This document shows positions 23,759-32,285 of a stretch of 64,000 bases of DNA, piece after piece. The stretch covers positions 1-64,000 of the forward strand of contig NZ_QAJK01000120.1 of the NCBI RefSeq assembly GCF_003852515.1. The letters are read 5' to 3'. The position numbers were made by a program, and so were the translations under genes. Positions within the stretch are counted from its first letter, which is position 1; the number at the start of each line of letters is the position of its first letter. Source of the DNA: Variovorax sp. KBW07 (GTDB taxonomy: Bacteria; Pseudomonadota; Gammaproteobacteria; Burkholderiales; Burkholderiaceae_C). The notes beneath the pieces were generated by a model. The model was not told the DNA's origin, made no database searches, and saw nothing but the letters and a program-made list of their open reading frames with translations.

Positions 23759-25099
23759 TCAACGCCCGTCGGTTGTGGTCGTCGTTGCCTCCGCCAGTGC
23801 CTCCAGCGCCTCGGTGACGGCGCGTGTTCCTTCTGTGTCGAGCGGCTCGAGCTGCGCGGCCAGGGTGGCCAGTGCAGCGCCGCGCTGCTCTTGCAAAACC
23901 GCGATGGTACGGCCGGCTTCTTGCGGCGACGTGAAACCACGGCTTTGCAGCAAGGTTTCGCCACGCGCATCGAGCAGCTTGAAGTAGAAGAGCCCGTCGG
24001 CACGCTCGCGGTATTGCTTGAAGCTGGGTTTGGCGGCCTTGTGGGCCGCCTTGCCGGCGCCGCCCTTGTCCTTGCCCGCCGCGAGGTTGCGCAGGCCGAC
24101 AGCGTGGCGCAGGCGCGTCAGGAAGGGCTTGGAGAGGGCGCGTGCCTTCTCCGCGCCGACGAGCAGGATGCGCTCGATCTCGGCGGGGTCGTTCATGAGG
24201 GCTTCGTAGCGGGCGCGCAGCGGTGCCACTTCGAGGTCGATGCGCTCGAACAGAAGCTGCTTGGCGTCGCCCCAGCCGATGCCGTCGGCGTAGGCCTTGC
24301 GGAGCATCTCGGTTTCGTCGGCGTCGGCAAAGGCCTGGTAGATCTGGAACAGGGCCGAGCCTTCGGTGTCCTTGGGTTCGCCGGGCGCGCGCGAGTCGGT
24401 CACGATGCTGGCAATCTGCTTTTGCAGGTACGCACGCGGCGCGAACAACGGGATCGTGTTGTTGTAGCTCTTGCTCATCTTGCGGCCATCGAGGCCGGGC
24501 AGGGTGGCAACCGCATCGTCGATCTCGGCGTCGGGCAGCGTGAAGTGCTCGCCGTACTGGTGGTTGAAGCGCTGCGCCATGTCGCGCGCCATCTCGATGT
24601 GCTGCACCTGGTCGCGGCCCACGGGCACCTTGTGGGCGTTGAACATCAGGATGTCGGCGCCCATCAGCACCGGGTACATGAACAGGCCGGCCGTGACGTC
24701 CGCATCGGGGTCGTCGCCCTTGGCGATGTTCTTGTCGAGCTGCGCCTTGTAGGCATGCGCGCGGTTGAGCACGCCCTTGCCGGTGACGCAGGTCAAAAAC
24801 CAGGTCAGCTCGGGAATCTCGGGGATGTCCGACTGGCGGTAGAAGGTCACGCGCTCGGGGTCAAGCCCGCAGGCCAGCCAGCTGGCGGCAATTTCGAGCG
24901 TGGAGCGCTGGATGCGCGCGGGCTCCTGCACCTTGATGAGCGCGTGGTAGTCGGCCAGGAAGAAGAAGCTCTCGACACCGGGCGCGACGCTTTGCCGCAC
25001 CGAGTGGCGGATCGAGCCGACGTAGTTGCCAAGGTGCGGCGTGCCCGACGGCGTGATGCCGGTCAGGACGCGCAGGGGAGCGGAGGAAGACGAAGCCAT
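23759..25099 (-). CDS. trpS: tryptophanyl-tRNA synthetase with extra C-terminal module
   Basis: Charges tRNA-Trp with tryptophan. The class I motifs are present: TPSGTPHLGNYVG (HIGH equivalent at 22-25) and KMSKS (207-211), with the tRNA/Trp-binding helices between. The standard enzyme ends near residue 340. This 446-residue protein continues with a Lys/Ala linker and a segment at about 368-410 (GLFYFKLLDARGETLLQSRG, then FTSPQEA) that resembles the small YegP/DUF1508 beta-hairpin module, then a helical tail. It sits between the M50 peptidase gene and a response regulator in a leftward group. Confidence 0.95.
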   Translation of the reverse strand: MASSSSAPLRVLTGITPSGTPHLGNYVGSIRHSVRQSVAPGVESFFFLADYHALIKVQEPARIQRSTLEIAASWLACGLDPERVTFYRQSDIPEIPELTWFLTCVTGKGVLNRAHAYKAQLDKNIAKGDDPDADVTAGLFMYPVLMGADILMFNAHKVPVGRDQVQHIEMARDMAQRFNHQYGEHFTLPDAEIDDAVATLPGLDGRKMSKSYNNTIPLFAPRAYLQKQIASIVTDSRAPGEPKDTEGSALFQIYQAFADADETEMLRKAYADGIGWGDAKQLLFERIDLEVAPLRARYEALMNDPAEIERILLVGAEKARALSKPFLTRLRHAVGLRNLAAGKDKGGAGKAAHKAAKPSFKQYRERADGLFYFKLLDARGETLLQSRGFTSPQEAGRTIAVLQEQRGAALATLAAQLEPLDTEGTRAVTEALEALAEATTTTTDGR

Positions 25100-25124
25100 G
25101 TGACGTGCGTGCGAGAAAACCTGC

Positions 25125-25796
25125 CTAGAGCAGCAATGCCTTGAGCGGCGTAATGATCAGGTTGATGACGAAGTAGCCGACGTCCATCAGCGGCCGCAGC
25201 CAGTAGGTGCTGACGACGCCCGCAATGACCAGGCCCATCACGATGAAGAAGCCATAAGGCTCGATGCGCGCCAGGAAATTCTGCGCCGGTCCGTTGGGCA
25301 GCAGGCCCGCCAGCACGCGCCCGCCGTCGAGCGGCGGCAGCGGAAACAGGTTGAAGGCCCACATCACGAGGTTGACGAGCACACCGCCCTGCGCCATCTT
25401 GATGAAAAAGGTTTCATTGACGCCGGCCGCGACCAGCGACACCAGCACCAGCGCCCACAGGATGGCCTGGATGAAGTTGGAGGCCGGCCCCGCCAGCGCC
25501 ACCCACACCATGTCGCGCTTCGGATGGCGCAGCCGCCCGAAGTTGACCGGCACCGGCTTGGCATAACCGAACAGGAAGGCGCCCGAGGTTGCGAAGTACA
25601 GCATCAGCGGCATCAGGATGGTCCCGATGGGGTCGATGTGCTTCATCGGGTTGAGGGTGACGCGTCCCATCACCTCGGCCGTGTTGTCGCCGAAATGGCG
25701 CGCCACATAGCCGTGGGCCGCTTCGTGCACGGTGATCGCGAAGATCACGGGCAGTGCGTAGATGAGAACGGTCTGTATCAGATTGGAAATATCCAC
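25125..25796 (-). CDS. site-2 protease family (M50) membrane metalloprotease
   Basis: Intramembrane zinc peptidase. The 223-residue product has about five or six membrane helices, the zinc motif HEAAH (24-28) in the first helix and the third-ligand motif in PLPPLDGGRVLAGLLP. There is no PDZ or CBS domain, so it belongs to the small YwhC-like branch whose substrates are unknown. ATG 25796 starts immediately before the first helix. It is in line with the upstream YciO-like gene and trpS. Confidence 0.92.
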   Translation of the reverse strand: MDISNLIQTVLIYALPVIFAITVHEAAHGYVARHFGDNTAEVMGRVTLNPMKHIDPIGTILMPLMLYFATSGAFLFGYAKPVPVNFGRLRHPKRDMVWVALAGPASNFIQAILWALVLVSLVAAGVNETFFIKMAQGGVLVNLVMWAFNLFPLPPLDGGRVLAGLLPNGPAQNFLARIEPYGFFIVMGLVIAGVVSTYWLRPLMDVGYFVINLIITPLKALLL

Positions 25797-25840
25797 CGGG
25801 CGATTGTGTCAGACAGGCAATGGTTATCAGGCGCAACTTT

Positions 25841-26476
25841 TCAGAGGCCGAGCACGGCCAGCGCGCCGCGTCCCTGGCGCACCACGACCGGGTCGTCGCC
25901 CGTGCCCATGGGCGTCAGGTCGACCACCGTGGTCGGCTGCGAAGGGCAGGCGCCGGCGTCGATGACGGCGCCGATCTGCTTCTCGAAGCGCTCGCGGATG
26001 GTCTGCGCGTCGTTCAGCGCCTCGGTTTCTCCGGGGGCGATGAGCGTGGTGGCCAGCAGCGGCGCGCCGTGCAGCGCGAGCAGCTCCAGCAGCACCTTGT
26101 GGTCGGGCACGCGCAGGCCGATGGTCTTGCGCTGCGGATGGCTCACGCGGCGCGGCACTTCCTTGGTGGCTTCGAGCAGGAAGGTGTACGGGCCGGGCGT
26201 GGCCGCCTTCAGCAGGCGGTATTGCTTGTTGTCGACGCGCGCGTAGTTGGCCAGCTCGCTCAGGTCGCGGCACAGCAGCGTGAGGTGGTGCTTGTCGTCG
26301 ACCTGGCGGATGCGGCGCAGCTGGTCGACCGCGTCCTTGTCGTCGAGGTGGCAGGCCAGGGCGTAGCTGGAGTCGGTGGGCACGGCCACGATCTCGCCGC
26401 GCTCCAGCAGCGTGACGGCCTGCTTCAGCAGGCGCTGCTGCGGGTTCTCGGGGTGGACTTCGAAGTACTGGGCCAT
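25841..26476 (-). CDS. YciO/YrdC/Sua5-family protein (threonylcarbamoyl-AMP synthase-like)
   Basis: Members make threonylcarbamoyl-AMP for the t6A modification of tRNA or are YciO paralogues of uncertain role. The 211-residue product has the family core: IVAVPTDSSYALACHL, KHHLTLLCRDLSELANYARV, ATPGPYTFLLEAT and TIGLRVPDH. It lacks a C-terminal Sua5 domain, and the YciO-like wording (AQYFEVHPENPQQRL at the N-terminus) points to that branch. It lies in a leftward run between the EamA permease and the M50 peptidase genes. Confidence 0.9.
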   Translation of the reverse strand: MAQYFEVHPENPQQRLLKQAVTLLERGEIVAVPTDSSYALACHLDDKDAVDQLRRIRQVDDKHHLTLLCRDLSELANYARVDNKQYRLLKAATPGPYTFLLEATKEVPRRVSHPQRKTIGLRVPDHKVLLELLALHGAPLLATTLIAPGETEALNDAQTIRERFEKQIGAVIDAGACPSQPTTVVDLTPMGTGDDPVVVRQGRGALAVLGL

Positions 26477-26492
26477 GAAAACTATCTCCTGA

Positions 26493-27470
26493 TCAGGATT
26501 CCGCGGGTTCGATCGGCACGCGCCGCTCGCGCACCGTGAGCCACGCGCCGGCTGCGCCGCAGACCGCGATCATCGCCATGCCGATGAGCGAAAAGCGGTC
26601 GGGCACATGGGAAAAAATGAGCCAGCCGCCCAGCATGGCAAAGGCGATCTGCGCATAAAGATACGGCGTGAGCGTGGATGCGGGCGCGCGCTGGTACGCA
26701 AGGATGAGCATGAAGTGTCCCACCGTGCCCATGAAACCCATGAGGCACAGCAGCGCCCACCACTCCCACGAGGGCAGGGCGGTCCACACGAAGGGCAGCG
26801 CCAGCGACGCGATCAGCGTGCCCACCCAGCCCGTATAGAAATGCATGGTCAGCGGGTTTTCGGTCTGCGCCAGCTTGCTGGTGAGCACCTGGAACCACGC
26901 GTTGGTCAGCACCAGCCCCAGCGGCAGGAAAACGGCCCAGCTGAAGCTGCCGCCGCCCGGCCGAAGAATGACCAGCGTGCCGATGAAGCCGCCCGCCACC
27001 AGCGACCAGCGCAGCGGCGACACGTGCTCCTTGAGCGTGGTGGCCGCCAGCAGCGTGATCACCAGCGGCGCGATCAGCACGATCGACGTGAACTCGGCCA
27101 GCGGCATGTAGCGCAGGCTCAGGAACGCGAAGATGCTCGACGCCAGCAGCAGCGCGCCGCGCAGCAACTGGTAGCGCGGATGCCGCGTGCGCAGCAGCGC
27201 GGTGCCGTGCAGCGGCAGCAGCACCAGCGTGGTCGCCACGGCCTGGAAGGCATAGCGGAACCACACGCCCATGAGAATGGGCACGGCCAGGGTGGAGTAC
27301 TTGGTGGCGGTGTCCAGCGTGGCAAAGCAGCCCACGGCCAATATCACGAGGCCGATGCCCGCGAGGATGCGTTCCGACTCCTTGCTGCGGCTGTGCTGTT
27401 GCGCCGCGCGTGCATTCGCCAGTGCAACGCTGGCCGCGTTGTCGATACCGGGCCCGGGGCTCTGGCTCAC
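26493..27470 (-). CDS. EamA/DMT-family membrane transporter
   Basis: A drug/metabolite-type exporter with ten predicted helices (two EamA repeats) in 325 residues after a polar N-terminal tail of about 35 residues. Each repeat starts with a characteristic Gly/Pro-rich helix (VPILMGVWFRYAFQAVAT; NAWFQVLTSKLAQTENPL). GTG 27470 overlaps the stop of the upstream PHP gene as GTGA (27467-27470), indicating translational coupling. The substrate is unknown. Confidence 0.88.
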   Translation of the reverse strand: MSQSPGPGIDNAASVALANARAAQQHSRSKESERILAGIGLVILAVGCFATLDTATKYSTLAVPILMGVWFRYAFQAVATTLVLLPLHGTALLRTRHPRYQLLRGALLLASSIFAFLSLRYMPLAEFTSIVLIAPLVITLLAATTLKEHVSPLRWSLVAGGFIGTLVILRPGGGSFSWAVFLPLGLVLTNAWFQVLTSKLAQTENPLTMHFYTGWVGTLIASLALPFVWTALPSWEWWALLCLMGFMGTVGHFMLILAYQRAPASTLTPYLYAQIAFAMLGGWLIFSHVPDRFSLIGMAMIAVCGAAGAWLTVRERRVPIEPAES

Positions 27471-28324
27471 TGCTGGATGCGATCGCCGAGCAGTTCCCAC
27501 ACCGGCGTGAGCGCGCCGGGCAACGGTGGCAGCTTGCCGAGATCGCAATGGCTTTCGTCGGGGCTGTGGAAATCGCTGCCGCGCGAGGCGGCGAAACCGA
27601 ACTCGAGCGCCTTGTCGGCGTACTCGACGTACTCGGCGGGCGTGTGGCTGCCGGTGACGACTTCGATCGCCTGGCCGCCATGCGCCTTGAATTCGAGGAA
27701 CAGCGCGTATTCCTCGTTGGCCGTGAACTTGTAGCGGCCGGGGTGCGCGATCACGGCCATGCCCTTGGCGGCGGTGATCCAGTGCACCGCATCTTTCAGC
27801 GAGGCCCAGCGGTGCGGCACGTAGCCGGGCTTGCCTTCGGTGAGGAACTTGCGAAACACCTCGGGCGTGTCGCGGCAGTGCCCCTGCTCGACCAGGAAGC
27901 GCGCGAAGTGCGTGCGCGAAATGAGCTCGGGATTGCCGACGAAGCGCAACGCGCCTTCGTAGGCGCCCTGGATGCCGACCTTGGCCAGCCCCTCGGACAT
28001 TTCTTGCGCGCGCTTGCCGCGACCGCCGCGCGTGTCGTACAGGCCCTGCGTCATGGCGGCGTCGTCGGGGTCGAAGCCCAGGCCGACGATGTGCACGGTT
28101 TCGTTCGCGAAGGTCACCGATATCTCGGTGCCGGTGAGGTAGCGCATGCCGTTCTCGCGCGCTGCCGCGGCGGCGCGGTGCTGGCCGCCGACTTCGTCGT
28201 GGTCGGTGAGGGCCCAGAGCTCGACCCCGTTGGCGGCTGCGCGCGCGGCCAGCGCTTCGGGCGTCAGTGTGCCGTCGGAGACCACGGAGTGGCAGTGAAG
28301 ATCGGCATTGAGAATGGAGGACAC
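27467..28324 (-). CDS. PHP-domain phosphatase (RnaAM/TrpH-like)
   Basis: The E. coli relative (YciV/TrpH) hydrolyses 3',5'-nucleoside bisphosphates and trims 5' ends of short RNAs. The 285-residue product has all PHP metal motifs: DLHCHSVVSDG (8-18), WALTDHDEVGG, LTGTEISV, MAVIAHPGRY, and GSDFHSPDE near the end. It is the first gene of the leftward group with the EamA, YciO, M50 and trpS genes, and its stop overlaps the EamA start. Confidence 0.92.
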   Translation of the reverse strand: MSSILNADLHCHSVVSDGTLTPEALAARAAANGVELWALTDHDEVGGQHRAAAAARENGMRYLTGTEISVTFANETVHIVGLGFDPDDAAMTQGLYDTRGGRGKRAQEMSEGLAKVGIQGAYEGALRFVGNPELISRTHFARFLVEQGHCRDTPEVFRKFLTEGKPGYVPHRWASLKDAVHWITAAKGMAVIAHPGRYKFTANEEYALFLEFKAHGGQAIEVVTGSHTPAEYVEYADKALEFGFAASRGSDFHSPDESHCDLGKLPPLPGALTPVWELLGDRIQQ

Positions 28325-28380
28325 CCCGCCATTCTATGGGGTCTGGAACATCGATGCGGGCGCATGGATGCTGCGTCAAA

Positions 28381-28404
28381 CGCTACTAAATAAATAGCAT
28401 TACT
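28381..28404. repeat. short A/T-rich dyad of Comamonadaceae repeat type
   Basis: AACGCTACTAAATAAATAGC contains the dyad GCTA...TAGC in the gap between the PHP and ZntB genes. It resembles a short intergenic repeat I remember from many Comamonadaceae genomes, usually a GCTA-rich dyad near gene ends. This rests on memory, not on a search. Confidence 0.3.
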
Positions 28405-28433
28405 GCGCCGCTGCATGCGCCATTGCGCGGGGT

Positions 28434-29477
28434 TCAGCGCTTCTTGCGAAAAGCCGCCCAGGCCGCCACCGCGGTGAAGCTGGCGACGATCGCCACCACG
28501 ATCCAGAAGCCGTGCTTGTGCTCCGCCAGCGGAATGCCGCCCACGTTCATGCCGAACAGGCCGGCCAGGATGTTGATGGGCAGCGCCAGCACCGTGACCA
28601 CCGTCAGCACGAACAGGCTGCGGTTGTTGTCCTCGTTCACGTTGGCGGCTATTTCTTCCTGCAGCAGCTTGATGCGCTCCTGCAGCGCCTGCATGTCGCG
28701 CAGCACCACCGAGAATTCTTCGGTCGAGCCGCGCAGCGCCTGCGCATCGGGCTCCGACATCCAGGTCGGCGGACCCTGCAGCAGGCGGAACAGCGCGGCC
28801 GGCTCGGGTGCCAGCAGCCGCTGCAGCCGCACCAGCAGCCGGCGCAGCACGCCGAGCCGCGCGCGCTTGTGGTCGAGGCGGCCGGCCAGCAGCTCGTCTT
28901 CGATGTGGTCGATGCGCGAGGTCACGCCGCGCACGATCTTCACCAGCACGTCGGCCTGCGCGCGCAGCAGGTGTTCGAGCAGCTCGGTGCTGGAGCGTGG
29001 CGCGTCGCCCGCCTTCACGGCCGTGCGCAGCGCATCGACCGAGCGCAGCGGCTTGGTGCGCGCCGTGACCACCAGCCGCGGGCCCACGCTGATCCAGAGC
29101 GTGGAAATGTCCGAGGGCTCGAAGCTGAACTCGAAGTGCACGTCGTTGATGACCGCGATCAGCGAATCGTCGGCGCGCTCGATGCGCGTGGAGGGCAGCC
29201 CTTCGTGCAGCGTCTCGTAGAAGATGTCCGACAGCCCGGCGTGCCGCACCAGCCAGCGTTCCGCATGGGCGTGGCTCAGGTTGAAGTGCAGCCAGACGTA
29301 CGGAGGGTTCTCGCCCTCGTCGCCGCGCTGGCCATGCTCGGCCAGCCACGCCGCGGCCTGCGCCGAGTCGATGGGCCGCGCGGGCTCCGGCGCCGAGGCG
29401 TCGAACAGGTAGCCGGAAATCAGTCCGGCTTCGTCGCCGCCATAGGACTGGGCGGCGAGGTCATGAAATGCCGACAA
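28434..29477 (-). CDS. zntB: CorA-family zinc transporter ZntB
   Basis: A pentameric inner-membrane channel for zinc (or other divalent cations). The 347-residue product has a long soluble alpha/beta plus helical N-terminal domain and two C-terminal helices with the GMN signature in FGMNVGGIPLAEHKHGF. The loop after GMN (GGIPL) fits ZntB rather than CorA (usually YGMN-MPEL). It is transcribed leftward; a 33-base gap separates it from the phosphate transporter stop. Confidence 0.88.
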   Translation of the reverse strand: MSAFHDLAAQSYGGDEAGLISGYLFDASAPEPARPIDSAQAAAWLAEHGQRGDEGENPPYVWLHFNLSHAHAERWLVRHAGLSDIFYETLHEGLPSTRIERADDSLIAVINDVHFEFSFEPSDISTLWISVGPRLVVTARTKPLRSVDALRTAVKAGDAPRSSTELLEHLLRAQADVLVKIVRGVTSRIDHIEDELLAGRLDHKRARLGVLRRLLVRLQRLLAPEPAALFRLLQGPPTWMSEPDAQALRGSTEEFSVVLRDMQALQERIKLLQEEIAANVNEDNNRSLFVLTVVTVLALPINILAGLFGMNVGGIPLAEHKHGFWIVVAIVASFTAVAAWAAFRKKR

Positions 29478-29510
29478 GATGCTGCGTGATGAAAAGGTAG
29501 CTTCAGGAAA

Positions 29511-31148
29511 TCAGAAGAGGCGGGTGAACAGCCAGTACAGCGAGCCCGACAGCAGCATCGCCACCGGCAGCGTCAGCACCCAGGCCAGCGCAAGGTTGCG
29601 CAGCGTGGACATCTGCAGGCCCGAGCCGCTCGCCGTCATGGTGCCGGCCACGCCGGAAGACAGCACGTGCGTGGTCGATACCGGCAGCCCGTACATGTCG
29701 GCCGCGCCAATGGTGACCATGGCCACCAGCTCGGCCGAGGCGCCCTGCGCGTAGCTCAGGTGCGTCTTGCCGATCTTCTCGCCCACGGTAACCACGATGC
29801 GCTTCCAGCCGATCATGGTGCCCAGCCCGAGCGCGATGGCCACGGCGATCTTGACCCACAGCGGAATGAAGCGCGTTGCGGTGTCCAGTTCCTGGCGGAA
29901 CGTGTTGACGCGCAGCTTGGTCTCGTCGTCGAACTTCGCGGCGCCGCTCTTGTCGAGGTGGCGAATGGCTTCCGAAGCCAGGTACATGTCGTTGCGAACG
30001 TTGGCAACGGAGTCGGCCGGCACGGCAGCCAGCGAGCCGTGCGATTTGACCTGCTGGCCGATGCTGCCGGCGGTGACGGCCAGTGCCGGCACGACCGAGG
30101 CGTTGAACTCGCGGGTGCGCACATAGGTCGAGAGCGTGTCGCGCGCGGCCGTGGGTTGCAGTGCGGGCAGCGACGTGGGCAGGCTGCGGTTCAGCGCGGT
30201 CTGCGCCATTTCGGCCACGGCCACGAACTTGATCGTTTCGTTGGCCGGCATGGCGCGGTTCAGCGCATAGGCCATCGGCACCGTGCCCACCAGGATCAGC
30301 ATGATCAGGCCCATGCCTTTTTGCCCGTCGTTGGAGCCGTGCGCGAACGACACGCCGGTGCAGGTCAGGATGAGCAGGCCGCGAATCCACCACGGCGGCG
30401 GCGCGCTGCCCTTGGGTTCTTCATACAGCGCGCGGTTCTTCACGAAGGCGCGCAACGCCAGCAGCAGCAGGGCGGCGCAGCCGAAGCCGACCATCGGCGA
30501 CAGCAGCAGCGAATAGCCCACCTTGGTGGCCTGTGCCCAGTCGACACCGCTGGTGCCGTCGCGGCCATGCATCAGTGCGTTGGCCACGCCCACGCCGATG
30601 ATCGAGCCGATCAGCGTGTGCGAAGAAGAAGCCGGCAGCCCGAGCCACCACGTGCCCAGGTTCCAGATGATGGCGGCGATGAGCAGCGCGAACACCATGG
30701 CAAAGCCGGCGCCCGAACCCACCTGCAGGATCAGCTCCACCGGCAGCAGTGCAATGATGCCGAAGGCCACCGCGCCGCTGGACACCAGCACGCCCAGGAA
30801 GTTGAAGAAGCCCGACCACACCACCGCGAAGTTGGGCGGCAGCGAGTGCGTGTAGATCACCGTGGCCACGGCGTTGGCCGTGTCATGGAAGCCGTTGACG
30901 AATTCGAAGCCCAGCGCAATCAGCAGCGCCACGCCCAGAAGAATGTAGGGAACCCATGTCGTGACCGGTGCGCCGGAGGCGGTGACGTCGCCGACCAGGC
31001 TCCAGGCCGTGAAGAGCAGGCCGGCGGCCAGCAGGCCCACGAAAGTGATCAGCGTGATCGGGCCCGGCTTGGCGTCGAGCTTGGGGCGATGTGCACCGGA
31101 GGGCGCGGGCGGCATCTCGGCGGCGTGCGGAGCGGCTAGCGTGTTCAT
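29511..31148 (-). CDS. pit: low-affinity inorganic phosphate transporter (Pit family)
   Basis: Moves phosphate (as metal-phosphate) with protons across the inner membrane. The 545-residue product has the two duplicated PHO4 signatures: GFHDTANAVATVIYTHSLPP in the first half and VSTTHVLSSGVAGTMTASGS in the second. It also has SFAHGSNDGQKGMGLIMLIL and a large soluble insert between the halves. ATG 31148 follows AGGGGAA; the upstream in-frame ATG (31235) would lie in the shared control region. It is divergent from polyphosphate kinase 2. Confidence 0.93.
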   Translation of the reverse strand: MNTLAAPHAAEMPPAPSGAHRPKLDAKPGPITLITFVGLLAAGLLFTAWSLVGDVTASGAPVTTWVPYILLGVALLIALGFEFVNGFHDTANAVATVIYTHSLPPNFAVVWSGFFNFLGVLVSSGAVAFGIIALLPVELILQVGSGAGFAMVFALLIAAIIWNLGTWWLGLPASSSHTLIGSIIGVGVANALMHGRDGTSGVDWAQATKVGYSLLLSPMVGFGCAALLLLALRAFVKNRALYEEPKGSAPPPWWIRGLLILTCTGVSFAHGSNDGQKGMGLIMLILVGTVPMAYALNRAMPANETIKFVAVAEMAQTALNRSLPTSLPALQPTAARDTLSTYVRTREFNASVVPALAVTAGSIGQQVKSHGSLAAVPADSVANVRNDMYLASEAIRHLDKSGAAKFDDETKLRVNTFRQELDTATRFIPLWVKIAVAIALGLGTMIGWKRIVVTVGEKIGKTHLSYAQGASAELVAMVTIGAADMYGLPVSTTHVLSSGVAGTMTASGSGLQMSTLRNLALAWVLTLPVAMLLSGSLYWLFTRLF

Positions 31149-31236
31149 GGACGGTTTTTCCCCTGTTGTATTGGCTGCAGATGGTGTTCGCGCTATATGA
31201 CAACGGCGTGTCGGCTTACAGAAAGCAACCATCAAA

Positions 31237-31254
31237 CCGTCACGCCGCAGTCAT
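31237..31254 (+). promoter_or_regulatory. possible Pho box before ppk2
   Basis: CCGTCAC and CAGTCAT separated by four bases (GCCG) match the PhoB direct repeat CTGTCAT-N4-CTGTCAT at 5/7 and 6/7 positions, in the divergent pit/ppk2 region. The four-base spacer is not A/T-rich as it usually is, so this is only suggestive. Confidence 0.35.
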
Positions 31255-31304
31255 ATGGGGCGTGCAGCATGCTTTTTTCTTCCCCCACTTTCCTTCTTCC
31301 CATC

Positions 31305-32228
31305 ATGCTGACGAGCTCTCTTCCAGACCACGAAGAACTGATGCAACGCATCGCCCGCGACCTGATCGACAGCTACGACGAAGAGCTCGAGCTGGAGATC
31401 GAAGACCGCAACATCGACGGCCTCGACGCCGCCACCGCCAACACCCCGACCGACAAGGCGGCCCGCCAGGCCTACTTCAAGGAGCTGTTCCGCCTGCAGG
31501 GCGAACTGGTCAAGCTGCAAGATTGGGTGCAGCACAGCAAGCAGAAGGTCGTCATCCTGTTCGAAGGCCGCGATGCGGCGGGCAAGGGCGGCGTCATCAA
31601 GCGCATCACGCAGCGGCTGAACCCGCGCGTGGCCCGCGTGGCCGCGCTGCCGGCGCCCAACGACCGCGAACGCACGCAGTGGTACTTCCAGCGTTACGCG
31701 GCGCACCTGCCGGCCGCCGGAGAAATGGTGCTGTTCGACCGCAGCTGGTACAACCGCGCCGGCGTTGAGCGCGTGATGGGTTTCTGCAGCGACGACGAGT
31801 ACGAGGAGTTCTTTCGCACCGTGCCCGAGTTCGAGAAGATGCTGGTGCGCTCGGGCATCAAGCTCATCAAGTACTGGTTCTCCATCACCGACGACGAGCA
31901 GCACATGCGCTTCCTGGGCCGCATCCACGACCCGCTCAAGCAGTGGAAGCTGAGCCCGATGGACCTCGAAAGCCGCCGCCGCTGGGAGGAATACACGAAG
32001 GCGAAGGAAATCATGCTGGAGCGCACCCACATTCCCGAGGCACCGTGGTGGGTGGTGCAGGCGGTCGACAAGAAGAAGGCGCGCCTGAACTGCATCAGCC
32101 ACCTGCTGGGCCAGTTGCCCTACCAGGAAGTGGCGCATCCGCCGGTCGAGCTGCCATCGCGCGTGCGCCACGACGACTACCTGCGCCAGCCCGTGCCGGC
32201 CAACATGATCGTTCCAGAAATCTACTGA
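31305..32228 (+). CDS. ppk2: polyphosphate kinase 2
   Basis: Transfers phosphate between polyphosphate and nucleoside di/monophosphates. The 307-residue product has Walker A FEGRDAAGKGGVIKR (about 86-100), Walker B with DRSWYNRAGVE near 143, and the lid region, as in one-domain PPK2 enzymes. MLTSSLPDHEELMQ at 31305 is taken as start; an in-frame ATG at 31269 is possible and neither has a strong ribosome site. It is divergent from the phosphate transporter, linking phosphate uptake with polyphosphate use. Confidence 0.92.
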   Translation: MLTSSLPDHEELMQRIARDLIDSYDEELELEIEDRNIDGLDAATANTPTDKAARQAYFKELFRLQGELVKLQDWVQHSKQKVVILFEGRDAAGKGGVIKRITQRLNPRVARVAALPAPNDRERTQWYFQRYAAHLPAAGEMVLFDRSWYNRAGVERVMGFCSDDEYEEFFRTVPEFEKMLVRSGIKLIKYWFSITDDEQHMRFLGRIHDPLKQWKLSPMDLESRRRWEEYTKAKEIMLERTHIPEAPWWVVQAVDKKKARLNCISHLLGQLPYQEVAHPPVELPSRVRHDDYLRQPVPANMIVPEIY

Positions 32229-32285
32229 CGTGCGACGGCCTTCGCGGTCGTTTGGCCGCCCGGCGCTTTGCCCTCACACTGCGCC

